Of a stretch of DNA of 64,000 bases, positions 1-9,317 are shown piece by piece. The notes below the pieces were generated by a model. The model had not been told where the DNA came from and made no database searches. It was given only the letters and a program-made list of their open reading frames with translations. The stretch is from Tunturibacter empetritectus (GTDB lineage: Bacteria > Acidobacteriota > Terriglobia > Terriglobales > Acidobacteriaceae), in assembly GCF_040358985.1 (NCBI RefSeq), contig NZ_CP132932.1, positions 3,472,001 through 3,536,000 of the forward strand. The letters are read 5' to 3'. Position 1 is the first letter of the stretch. Each line of letters starts with the position of its first letter. The translations under genes and the position numbers were made by a program.

Positions 1-858
1 GCGCTGAGTGGCTCGTATATCAACTCGTACTATGCAGGGCTGGCAAGGCAACGGTTGAATGTGCTGAAGACGCAGACGGCGAGTGTCGCTCCGGCCGCGG
101 CTTTGAGCGCGGTGCATGTGCCGGTGGTTCCGGAGTTGACTGGGGAGTTGCCGGAGAACGAGCCTCATCTGATCAAGGCGCGGCTGCTGGCGAATGCGGC
201 GCTGAATGAATATATCGGGCCGGAGATTCAGGCGAGCGAAACCTCGAGCGAATGGGGCGCTCTGGCCCAGGCGGAGATCTACGCGTCGTATGGGGAGACG
301 ACGCGGGCGATTCAATCGATGAAGCATAGCGGGATCTCCTTTTTTTCGCTGCCGCTGGATGAGGTTCCGACGGTGTATTGGAAGCTTCTGTTTCCGCAGC
401 CTTACTGGGCAGATCTGACGGCGAGCTCTCGGAAGAACGGTCTGGATCCCTTCCTGGTGGCGTCGCTGATTCGGCAGGAGTCGGAGTTCAATGCAGGTGT
501 AGTGAGTCATGCAAACGCCTGGGGGCTGATGCAACTGCTGCCTTCGGTGGGGAAGGCGGCGGCGAAGAAGCAGGGGATCAAACACTTCGATGCGAATATG
601 CTGTTGAACCCGGCGACAAACCTACAGTTGGGCACACTGAACCTGCGCGAGGTGATGGACAGGTTCGGCGGACAGGCTGAGTATGCGCTGGCTGCTTACA
701 ACGCAGGGGACGTGCCGGTGCGGCAATGGATGGAGGTCGGAGACTACAAGGATATCGCCGAGTTCGTCGAGTCGATTCCTTACAGTGAGACGCGGGAGTA
801 TGTGCAGGCGATTCTGCGCAACCGTGAGATCTATCGCGCTCTGTATGCGGTGCAGTAG
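1..858 (+). CDS. Soluble lytic murein transglycosylase (SLT domain), 5' end outside window
   Basis: Cleaves the glycan strand of peptidoglycan in the periplasm. The reading frame is open from base 1, and the first codons read like the helical region of Slt70-type enzymes, so the gene starts upstream and a start near base 55 would be artificial. The C-terminal half is a clear SLT domain: IRQESEFN with the likely catalytic Glu at codon 478-480, then AWGLMQLLPS and AYNAG. Family members are usually 600-750 residues, so roughly half is missing. The function is solid; which housekeeping role it serves cannot be told from the fragment. Confidence 0.93.
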   Translation, partial: ALSGSYINSYYAGLARQRLNVLKTQTASVAPAAALSAVHVPVVPELTGELPENEPHLIKARLLANAALNEYIGPEIQASETSSEWGALAQAEIYASYGETTRAIQSMKHSGISFFSLPLDEVPTVYWKLLFPQPYWADLTASSRKNGLDPFLVASLIRQESEFNAGVVSHANAWGLMQLLPSVGKAAAKKQGIKHFDANMLLNPATNLQLGTLNLREVMDRFGGQAEYALAAYNAGDVPVRQWMEVGDYKDIAEFVESIPYSETREYVQAILRNREIYRALYAVQ

Positions 859-908
859 GGCGGCGAACCACGCTGTCTTCTTTTCTTCTTATTGTGCAAA
901 ATGCGGGA

Positions 909-936
909 TTGACAGGAGCGGGAATTCCGTTATTCT
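909..936 (+). promoter_or_regulatory. Sigma70-like promoter (TTGACA, 16-bp spacer, TATTCT)
   Basis: A perfect -35 hexamer at 909-914 is followed after 16 bp by TATTCT (4/6 match) at 931-936. It lies between the transglycosylase stop and the small gene at 1073, which it would drive with a leader of about 130 nt. The -10 touches a perfect inverted repeat at 935-958. Confidence 0.55.
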
Positions 937-958
937 GTGCACCAGAAGTAGTGCACAG
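935..958. promoter_or_regulatory. Perfect 8-bp inverted repeat, probable operator
   Basis: CTGTGCAC, an 8-nt spacer, then GTGCACAG. The repeat overlaps the end of the -10 element and the expected transcription start, the usual place for a repressor site. It is not a LexA box, because CTGT and ACAG are 16 nt apart. A second small inverted repeat, ATGAC-N5-GTCAT, follows at 965-979, and an AGGAGG sequence with no well-spaced start codon lies at 982-987. The leader may therefore hold more regulation than one operator. Confidence 0.5.
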
Positions 959-1072
959 GACGACATGACATAAAGTCATCCAGGAGGTCTCTTCCGCAGC
1001 GTGACAATTCGGTATTGGCGCTAGAACGCGTGAGTCGTGAATCGCAGACAACCGTTGGGAGAAGAGGCAAGC

Positions 1073-1336
1073 ATGGTAGCGGAATTGAACCTACTTGAAG
1101 TGTGGATCCCGGAGCAGATGCAGCCGGGCACGTTGTTTCTGCTGGAGCAAGCGGGCGAGCTGGGTAAGGCGGATAACCCTTACTGGGCGGTGCTGGCGTG
1201 TCCGTCGTGCGGATCGCTGGGGCTGATTACGAAGCAGCAGTGCGCTGGGCTGGAGGCTATGATCTGTGGGGCTTTGGACTGCTCGGCAGAGTATTTTCTT
1301 GAGGATCAGGCGATTCGGTATCGGCTGGCTAGTTAG
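1073..1336 (+). CDS. Small conserved-type protein with zinc-ribbon-like cysteines, unknown function
   Basis: 87 residues from the ATG at 1073, which has a purine-rich site (GAGAAGAGG) just upstream. An in-frame GTG at 1037 is possible but less well placed. The middle carries CPSCG followed by two further cysteines in a CGALDC segment, consistent with binding one metal ion, although the spacing does not match a named finger that I recognise. There is no signal peptide or membrane segment. It appears monocistronic behind its own promoter and palindrome. Function not recognised. Confidence 0.65.
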   Translation: MVAELNLLEVWIPEQMQPGTLFLLEQAGELGKADNPYWAVLACPSCGSLGLITKQQCAGLEAMICGALDCSAEYFLEDQAIRYRLAS

Positions 1337-1371
1337 GGCGTGTGTCCTGCTGGACGGGCCCACTTCGCTTG

Positions 1372-1428
1372 CCCCCACGAACGAAAATTTGTTCGGGGGG
1401 ACCCCGATTCGCGCGGTCACTTCGTGAC
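1372..1428. repeat. Intergenic double hairpin, related sequence at right window edge
   Basis: Two hairpins lie between the 1073 gene and the convergent permease. The first pairs 1372-1382 with 1391-1400: CCCCC and CGAAC against GTTCG and GGGGG, with one bulge. The second is GTCAC-TTC-GTGAC at 1416-1428. The segment CGCGCGGTCACTTCG recurs in modified form at 63965-64000. No T-run follows, so it is not an ordinary terminator and looks like a dispersed intergenic element. Confidence 0.5.
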
Positions 1429-1490
1429 TCCTCTACCTTGTTACGGCGGAGTGAACGGTGCTGGTCCTCCCGTTGGTCGTGAGGACCGGG

Positions 1491-2747
<1,257 letters not shown>

Positions 2748-2749
2748 CT

Positions 2750-4006
2750 CTACTCTGTCCTCAGGCATTCCATGGGGCTAAGATTAGCGGCGCGAAGAGC
2801 AGGGTACATTCCTGCGAAGACAGTGATGGCTGCCAGGGTGGTGAGCGATGCGGCAATGGCCATTGGAGAGATTACTGGGTGCGGCACAAAGTCGGGAAGT
2901 GGGGCATAACGCATAACGACGCAGACTCCGACTCCAAGTGCCAGACCGCCGAGTCCGCTGACCAGGGTGATGATTGCGGACTCGACGAGGAATTGGCGTT
3001 TGATATCGATGGCAGTGGCGCCGAGGGCTTTGCGAACGCCGATCTCGCGAGTGCGTTCGGTGACTGCGACCAGCATAATGTTCATGACGCCGATACCACC
3101 GAGGGCGAGTGTCAGCAGCGCTACTGCGCCGAAGAAAAATGTCATGACGCTGAAGATGCGTTCGGTAAACTTCGAGCCTTCGAGGGTATCCCATATCCAG
3201 AGAGCTTCTTTGTCGTTGGGATCGTAGTGGTGACGTTCTGCGATGATTCGCGATACCTGGTCCAGGGCTCTTTCGTGCATGCCGGGGGATACGGGCTCGA
3301 CGACGATGTTGTTGACGTATCCGCGGATGACGCCGGGACCTTCGGTTGGCGGGAAGTCGCGGGCCATGGCCGAATAGGTTGTGAAGAGTTGTGTGTTGTC
3401 GGGGCCGCTGCCGTAGCTGCCATTCTGCTTCTTTTTTGCAAGCACACCGATGACGGTATATTCATAACCGCTAACCATCAACGGCTGTCCGATGACTGGC
3501 TTGCCAGGGAAGAGCTGCCGATTTGCTTCGGCACCAAGTAGAATGACGCGTGCCCCTTCGGTTTCGTCTTGCGCGGTCATGAGCCGTCCCTGTTCAACGG
3601 TGAGGGAGCGGAATCGTTGATACTCCGGCCATACGCCACGCACGGGCCGGTTTGCTGCATTCCACTGGCTGACCTCGGCGACGCTGCGGCGGAGTTCGGG
3701 GCTTACGGTCTTTACCAGAGACGCTTGTTGCTGGATCGCGATGGCGTCATCGACGGTGAGATGAATGTCTCGGCCTGCGGCGTATCCTCCCGCCTGGGCA
3801 CCGGTCTTGCCGCCAAAGATGATTGCGATGTCGGTGCCAATCGTGCGGAGATGCTCCTTTTGATCCACGTTGAAGCCGATGCCAAGGCCAACGAGCAGGA
3901 TCACCGACGTGATGCCCCAGACGATGCCGAACATTGTAAGAAAGCTGCGGAGCTTGGTGTCCCAGAGAGCAGACAAGGTTTGCATCAGGATTTCGTGGAG
4001 AGGCAT
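2750..4006 (-). CDS. ABC transporter permease, MacB/FtsX type (first of pair)
   Basis: 418 residues with the same architecture as the downstream permease: one N-terminal membrane helix, a periplasmic MacB core domain (about residues 40-260), and an FtsX domain with GIGVMNIMLVAVTERTREIG and three C-terminal helices. The two genes are 2 bp apart and clearly co-transcribed, perhaps as halves of a heterodimeric transporter. The start at 4006 is the first ATG and leaves 127 bp to the tRNA gene on the other strand. The substrate cannot be predicted. Similar tandem permease pairs are very common in Terriglobia. Confidence 0.9.
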   Translation of the reverse strand: MPLHEILMQTLSALWDTKLRSFLTMFGIVWGITSVILLVGLGIGFNVDQKEHLRTIGTDIAIIFGGKTGAQAGGYAAGRDIHLTVDDAIAIQQQASLVKTVSPELRRSVAEVSQWNAANRPVRGVWPEYQRFRSLTVEQGRLMTAQDETEGARVILLGAEANRQLFPGKPVIGQPLMVSGYEYTVIGVLAKKKQNGSYGSGPDNTQLFTTYSAMARDFPPTEGPGVIRGYVNNIVVEPVSPGMHERALDQVSRIIAERHHYDPNDKEALWIWDTLEGSKFTERIFSVMTFFFGAVALLTLALGGIGVMNIMLVAVTERTREIGVRKALGATAIDIKRQFLVESAIITLVSGLGGLALGVGVCVVMRYAPLPDFVPHPVISPMAIAASLTTLAAITVFAGMYPALRAANLSPMECLRTE

Positions 4007-4133
4007 GGAGTAACCGACCCGGGATAGGATGCAAACTCTTTGCAGATACGCAAAGATGCCAACGGAGGTTCCCTGGCGGGAGATCTTTCGGGAATGCGTT
4101 AAGATGATGAAGGCGGGTCATAATCTCTCGCAA

Positions 4134-4223
4134 GCCCGGATGGTGAAATCGGCAGACACAGCGGACTTAAAATCCGCAGACCCTTATCAGGTCGTGGGGG
4201 TTCAAGTCCCCCTCCGGGCACCA
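4134..4223 (+). tRNA. tRNA-Leu, anticodon TAA (reads UUA/UUG), CCA encoded
   Basis: The acceptor stem GCCCGGA pairs with TCCGGGC (4213-4219), followed by discriminator A and a genomic CCA. The anticodon stem GCGGA/TCCGC encloses CTTAAAA with anticodon TAA. A long variable arm and GGTTCAAGTCC T-loop are present, as expected for class II tRNA-Leu. A CATAAT element 9 nt upstream (4119-4124) may be its -10. It marks the left edge of the compositionally different block that follows. Confidence 0.97.
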
Positions 4224-4693
4224 ATAACCCACAATCTATTACATCAGTTGACGTTCTTGGGTGTAGGGTCAGACTTGTCAGGTAGGGTACCGTAGCCCTG
4301 TGTAGGTCGAAGCCGAATCTGCGTCAGGCGTGTAATTCTTCCTCGAAAATCTCATCCGGTCTCTTGGCCTGAGGTAAAAATCCGTCAGGACAAGCTATCC
4401 GGCCTGCCGTCACGCCTAAGACACCTGGCCATTCCGAACGAGCATCGGTTTTAAAAGTAGCCCTCCGAAGTCTATGTTGCCTTCAGACTGACCACGGTCA
4501 CCGAAAGAAACAAAGCTCGCGAATACCAAGACGATTCCTTGTATTTTGCTCTTTGCACAAGTCCGGAAATGACGGTCGAGGCAATGATCTCGTTACTTTT
4601 AGAGTCTTCAACGATCTGTTGCGATCATGAACCTGATCAAATCCCGACTTCGCATATTGGAAGTCTTCTCGGGTTCGGGGAAACATAAATAGA
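4224..4693. other. Intergenic stretch, no gene seen
   Basis: About 470 bases between the tRNA and the promoter of the first TonB receptor. Short frames exist on both strands, but none has a convincing start, composition or family motif. The only thing noted is GAAACAAAGC at 4507-4516, one base different from the GAAACAAAAC motif found in two other intergenic regions of the GalNAc-type locus. Confidence 0.5.
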
Positions 4694-4722
4694 TTGACAA
4701 TTCATTGATCTTCCCTGATTAT
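4694..4722 (+). promoter_or_regulatory. Sigma70-like promoter of first TonB receptor
   Basis: TTGACA at 4694-4699, a 17-bp spacer, then GATTAT (4/6) at 4717-4722, giving a leader of about 45 nt before the ATG at 4775. The leader carries AAACAAATGAAAA (4737-4749) and GAAG/GAAGG motifs close to the ribosome site. These resemble the purine-rich repeats upstream of the GH109 and AgaS genes, so DeoR-type repression here is plausible. Confidence 0.55.
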
Positions 4723-4774
4723 TCACAACAATACGTAAACAAATGAAAATTCATGAAGCTGAAGGGAAGCTCAT

Positions 4775-7700
4775 ATGCAGATGCGAAGGAATGTGAAGGT
4801 ATCAGGTTTCATTCTGCTTGTGATCTTTCTGGCCGCGGTCCCGCTTTTGCAGGGGCAGATCGATACTGCAACCGTAGCGGGCAGAGTCACCGATAAGACC
4901 GGAGCCACTGTTCCAATGGCAGATGTGACAGTCACAAATACTGAAACTAACTTCGTTTATCACGCCAAGAGTTCTGCAAACGGCGAGTGGACGATTAGCC
5001 CGGTTCATATTGGCACGTATCGATTGGCAATTAGCGCGACGGGATTCAGCCAGGCAGTTGCCGGCCCTTTCACCTTGAGTGTTCAACAGCGGCAGCAGTT
5101 CGATCTTGCGTTGCAAACTGGTTCGGTGAGCGCAGTTGTTGAGGTCTCGGATACTGCGCCAGTGCTTGAGACGGCCACTTCAGAGCGCAGCCAACTCATC
5201 GACAGCCGCACGATGCAAACCCTTCCACTCAATGGAAGAAATCCGGTTCAACTTGCGCAGTTGTCCGCAGGCGTGACGGTCAGCGAGCCGGGTGCCCGCG
5301 ACGAACAGGGCTACGGTTTCAGCGCGAATGGTGCGCGGTCGCTGCAAAATAATTTTTTGCTGGATGGCATAGACAATAACTCGAACCTGCCAGATCTCTT
5401 GAACGAAGCAAACTATGTAGTGATGCCGTCAGTGGATGCCCTTCAAGAGTTCAGGTTTGAGACTGATTCTTATTCTGCTGAGTTCGGCCGCGCTACTGGC
5501 GCTGTTGTGAATGCTACGACCAAGAGTGGATCGAATCATATTCATGGAGTCCTTTATGAGTTCTTGCGTAACCAGGCGTTTGATGCGCGTAACTATTTCG
5601 ATCAAACGTTGCCTCCTTATCATCAGAATCAGTTCGGAGCGACCATTGGTCTTCCTATCATTCACAACAAGTTGTTTTTATTCGCTGACTATGAAGGCCT
5701 GAGATTGTCGCAGGGACAGACCTACACTGCACTGGTCCCAACCGCCGCGCAGACTGCAGGAGATTTTTCGAGTCAGCTTGACCTTACTTCGGCCACGGGA
5801 GTAAATGACTGTAACGGCAATCCAACCTATAACGGAGAGCTCTTCGATACCAAAAAAACCCAGGCTTCGGCGGCGAGTCCGACTGGTTATTGCGGCGTTC
5901 CGTTTGGTTATAACGCGGATGGCACACCGTCAAACGTGATTCCCAATTCAGCTATCGATCCGTTAGGAGCCAAGTTGGCCGCTTTATACCCCGCGCCAAA
6001 CGCGAACGGCTCAGGCTACAACTATGTTTCGAATCCCAAGCTGATACGAAACGCGAATCAGGGTGATGTTCGAGTCGATCAGGTAATGACGCATAGTGAC
6101 AATATCTTTTACCGGTTCAGCATAAGCCGTGCACCTTCAACGATTCCAGCTACATTCCCCGGCATTGCGGACGGCGGCGGCTTCTTTACAGGGGTGGGAG
6201 ATAATCGTGCCTACTCCATTGCAGTGAGTGAAACACATGTATTTTCTCCGACGCGCGTAAACGAAATCCGCATTGGCTATAACCGGCTTCATACGAACCG
6301 ATTTCAGTTCAACTCTAATACCAATGTTTCAGCGGCTGTTGGCTTTCCTGGAGTCCCGTATCAGGCAGGCACGGACAATGGTGGATTGCCACAGATGTTC
6401 TTCAATGATGTGGCGACCCTTGGAAGCCCTACTTATCTTCCTTCGAATGAAATTCAGAACACCTATTCATTGTCCGACACCTTTACTCTCATTGTGCATG
6501 ATCACAGCATTAAGTTTGGCGGTGAGATACGGCCGGAAGAGTTCACAATCTTCCAACCTGCAGCACCACGTGGGACCTTAACCTTTGGGACACAGTTCAC
6601 AGATAATCCGGCCGCGCAGGGAACTGGTGGAAGTGGTTTTGCTACCCTGCTCACCGGACAGCCGGATGGTGGTGGGATTAACAACCTCAACAACGTCGAC
6701 TACAACAGGAAGGTCTTCGGGATTTTCCTGCAGGATGATTGGCGTGCCACACCGAAGCTGACGATCAATGCGGGAATTCGCTACGACTTCTTCTCCGCCA
6801 TACTCGAACGTCATAATTCGCAGGCCAACTTCAATCCGATCACAGGTCAACTCGACATCCCTCGCAGTAACAACGCGGTGCTAACCCCTACGCTTGCAGG
6901 TTTGCTTACTGTGAATAGAACGGCTTCGAACGGATTGATTCCGCCAATCTATACCAATGTTTCTCCGCGCTTCGGTCTGGCGCTTCAGTTTTGGCAAGGG
7001 TGGGTCTTGCGTGCGGGTACTGGTCTTTTCTTCAATGGGGAAGAGAGCGGGCCATACAGTAACCCAAGTCCCGGCTTTAACCCACCTTACTTCGCCTCGC
7101 AGAATTATGTTGCGCCTTGTAGTCTCGCATCGTATGCGTCCGTGCTGGACTGTTCGATTCCAGGCCTACGCACGTTGTCGGATGGCTTCCCATCTGACGC
7201 TCTTAGCGACCCGAATACACCTAATCTCTTCTCCGAAGATAAGTTGAAGACACCCTACGTAGCACAATGGCATTTGACGGTGCAACATGAGATCACTCCA
7301 CACACAACCATCGAAGTGGCATACGTCGGATCCAAGGGAACGCATCTCTATACATTTGCAAACGTGAATCAGGCTGCACCTACTGCAGACTCGTCCGCTC
7401 CGTCTGCCCCACGCCGTCCTTTTCCGACGCTGGACACGTCGATTGGATGGCTGCGCTCGAATGGCTTTACCAACTATAACTCCGGCCAACTTAAACTCGA
7501 GCAGCACTTGAGTCATGGCGTAGCTGCGATCGTTAACTATACGTACAGCCACGGTCTTGGCAACTCCTCAAACGCCAATTTAGGGGCACAGAATAACGAC
7601 TCCTTCCGTGACGGCAGGACTGTAGGTGAGTATGGAAATCTGGACTTCGATGTCCGGCACCGCTTTACGACTGGCTACTCGTGGGATCTTCCAATCGGGA

Positions 7701-8218
7701 CAGGGAAAGAGTTCGCCGGATCGGCCGGACGTCCGTTGGATTACATTATTGGGCACTGGCAGCTGTCTGGTATAGCCACGCTATCTTCAGGCACCTGGTA
7801 CACGGTTACCGACTCCAATGCGAACTTTGCAAACTCCGATGGGCAACAACGACCTGATTTTGTCCCCGGGCAGAAAGCCTCCGGCAAACCGTGCGCTGCT
7901 GGTACGTTTTTCAATACATGTGCCTTTCAGGATCCTGCATTCGGATCTTTTGGAAACGTATCGCTTAACACAGTCAACGGTCCAGGCGTGAAGAACTGGG
8001 ATATCTCGGTGCTAAAAACAATTCCTGTCGGAGAGGCTCGCCGCTTTGAACTGCGTGGGGAGTTCTACAACGCGCTCAATCATCCGAACTTTCTCTTTGC
8101 GGCCCCAGGTCCACAGAATTCCAATAACGCTACTACCTTCGGTTCAACAAACTTTGGTGTTGTGACCGCAGCGCGAGACCCAAGGCTTATTCAGATTGGC
8201 GCGAAGTTCTACTACTAG
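4775..8218 (+). CDS. TonB-dependent receptor, Oar-like, N-terminal carboxypeptidase-regulatory domain
   Basis: 1147-residue outer-membrane transporter. A signal peptide (residues ~1-27, ending LLQGQ) is followed by a beta-sandwich regulatory domain (about 30-115, with VAGRVTDKTGATVP), a plug containing LPLNGRNPVQLAQL (~150-163) and a long 22-strand-type barrel ending in aromatic residues FYY. A ribosome site, GAAGGGAAG, precedes the ATG. It is the first gene of the block that also holds GH109, AgaS and AgaZ, so it probably imports oligosaccharides or glycopeptides carrying amino sugars, although the ligand is an inference from neighbours. Codon third positions are mixed, unlike the C-ending genes after 20 kb. 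Confidence 0.93.
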   Translation: MQMRRNVKVSGFILLVIFLAAVPLLQGQIDTATVAGRVTDKTGATVPMADVTVTNTETNFVYHAKSSANGEWTISPVHIGTYRLAISATGFSQAVAGPFTLSVQQRQQFDLALQTGSVSAVVEVSDTAPVLETATSERSQLIDSRTMQTLPLNGRNPVQLAQLSAGVTVSEPGARDEQGYGFSANGARSLQNNFLLDGIDNNSNLPDLLNEANYVVMPSVDALQEFRFETDSYSAEFGRATGAVVNATTKSGSNHIHGVLYEFLRNQAFDARNYFDQTLPPYHQNQFGATIGLPIIHNKLFLFADYEGLRLSQGQTYTALVPTAAQTAGDFSSQLDLTSATGVNDCNGNPTYNGELFDTKKTQASAASPTGYCGVPFGYNADGTPSNVIPNSAIDPLGAKLAALYPAPNANGSGYNYVSNPKLIRNANQGDVRVDQVMTHSDNIFYRFSISRAPSTIPATFPGIADGGGFFTGVGDNRAYSIAVSETHVFSPTRVNEIRIGYNRLHTNRFQFNSNTNVSAAVGFPGVPYQAGTDNGGLPQMFFNDVATLGSPTYLPSNEIQNTYSLSDTFTLIVHDHSIKFGGEIRPEEFTIFQPAAPRGTLTFGTQFTDNPAAQGTGGSGFATLLTGQPDGGGINNLNNVDYNRKVFGIFLQDDWRATPKLTINAGIRYDFFSAILERHNSQANFNPITGQLDIPRSNNAVLTPTLAGLLTVNRTASNGLIPPIYTNVSPRFGLALQFWQGWVLRAGTGLFFNGEESGPYSNPSPGFNPPYFASQNYVAPCSLASYASVLDCSIPGLRTLSDGFPSDALSDPNTPNLFSEDKLKTPYVAQWHLTVQHEITPHTTIEVAYVGSKGTHLYTFANVNQAAPTADSSAPSAPRRPFPTLDTSIGWLRSNGFTNYNSGQLKLEQHLSHGVAAIVNYTYSHGLGNSSNANLGAQNNDSFRDGRTVGEYGNLDFDVRHRFTTGYSWDLPIGTGKEFAGSAGRPLDYIIGHWQLSGIATLSSGTWYTVTDSNANFANSDGQQRPDFVPGQKASGKPCAAGTFFNTCAFQDPAFGSFGNVSLNTVNGPGVKNWDISVLKTIPVGEARRFELRGEFYNALNHPNFLFAAPGPQNSNNATTFGSTNFGVVTAARDPRLIQIGAKFYY

Positions 8219-8233
8219 TCTCTTTGCAATGAG

Positions 8234-8269
8234 AAAAGACCGCGAAAGTTGAATCGACGCGGTCTTTTT
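8234..8269. terminator. Bidirectional rho-independent terminator
   Basis: AAAAGACCGCG pairs with CGCGGTCTTTT across a 13-nt loop, with A and T runs on the two sides. It sits between the TonB receptor and the convergent DeoR-family gene and can serve both. Confidence 0.85.
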
Positions 8270-8338
8270 ACGTAACTTAGCAAAATGGGTAGAAGAACTC
8301 TATCTGCACCAGCGCAGAGCATACCTAATCAACGTTTT

Positions 8339-9175
8339 TTAAACCAGAATCAGTTTGCAACCAAAAGATCGAATTCTTTCCTGAAGTTCAGGTAGCAAGC
8401 TTACATCACTGATAACCATGTCAACCTCTGAAAATGAGGCTATCAAGGACATGCTGCGCTTGCTGAACTTACTAGCATCGGCGACCACGATGATCTCACG
8501 TGCCGCACGCAGCATTGCGCGATTGGCCATTGTCTCTTCCAGATTTGTGCCGCTCACGCCGAAGTCGGGATCGCAGCCTGCGCCGCACAGGAATAGTTTG
8601 TCCGCTGAGAACTGTTCAAGCATATCTTCGGTAGCCCGACCAACGATTGAGGCTGAATCGTTACGTACAGTGCCACCCATCATGATGATCTGGGTGTTGC
8701 GTGAACCAAGAAGTTCGGCTGCGATATTCACTCCGTTTGTGATGACCTGAAGATGCGGGATATTCTTGAGATGCCGAGCGACCTCGAGCGTTGTGGTGCC
8801 TGAATCGAGGATGATCGTCTCGCCCTCTCGAACGAGCGTAGCCGCCATTGCGCCAATGCGTTGTTTCTCTTTTGACTGGCTCTTGATGCGTTCGTGTACA
8901 GGAGACTCGCGAAATACAGTGTCTTGGATGACCGCGCCGCCGTGTGAACGCTGCACAAGGCCTCGTTGATCTAATTCATTGAGATCGCTGCGGATGGTGA
9001 CCGCCGAGGTATTGAAGCGGCGCACGAGTTCGTTTACTTTTGCCCGGCCCTCAGACCTCAGGATCTGGAGAATCTGCATTCGGCGCTCCTCTGCCATCAT
9101 TCCTTCCTGCAAAGGCTCCTCTACGCGCGACTCGCCTGTATGGTTTTCAGCTACTTCTCTCTTCATTTCACCCAC
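8339..9175 (-). CDS. DeoR-family sugar-phosphate-sensing transcriptional repressor (AgaR-like)
   Basis: 278 residues from a GTG start preceded by CAGGAGAG at good spacing; later ATG codons would give shorter forms. The DeoR winged helix is at about residues 30-85 (RRMQILQIL, TSAVTIRSDLNELDQRGLV), and a DeoRC effector domain follows with DSGTTTLEVARHL, ITNGVNIA and the GGTVRNDSASIVG loop that binds phosphosugars. In proteobacteria the AgaR members control GalNAc/galactosamine genes, and its position beside GH109, AgaS and AgaZ supports that role. It lies 142 bp downstream of the NagX-like gene on the same strand. The ligand may be GalNAc-6-P or tagatose-6-P. Confidence 0.85.
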   Translation of the reverse strand: MGEMKREVAENHTGESRVEEPLQEGMMAEERRMQILQILRSEGRAKVNELVRRFNTSAVTIRSDLNELDQRGLVQRSHGGAVIQDTVFRESPVHERIKSQSKEKQRIGAMAATLVREGETIILDSGTTTLEVARHLKNIPHLQVITNGVNIAAELLGSRNTQIIMMGGTVRNDSASIVGRATEDMLEQFSADKLFLCGAGCDPDFGVSGTNLEETMANRAMLRAAREIIVVADASKFSKRSMSLIASFSEVDMVISDVSLLPELQERIRSFGCKLILV

Positions 9176-9317
9176 TCCGCTCTCCTGAAAGATGCCGCGC
9201 TGCTCTCAGTGCAAAGTCTACGCGAGATCGAAGCCGGAATAATAAGTACAGCATATCGGAGACAACCCGGGCCACGGCAGGTCATTTTCTTCAAAAGAGC
9301 TTGAGCATCCCTCGTGA

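Noticed and set aside
935..958. LexA (SOS) box
   Set aside because: CTGT and ACAG are 16 nt apart rather than 8, and the downstream gene is not repair-related.
4134..4223. Attachment site of a mobile island at the tRNA
   Set aside because: No integrase gene and no direct repeat of the tRNA 3' end found in the window.
4498..4686. Small minus-strand frame upstream of the first receptor
   Set aside because: No ribosome site, not protein-like, and it spans the region before the receptor promoter.
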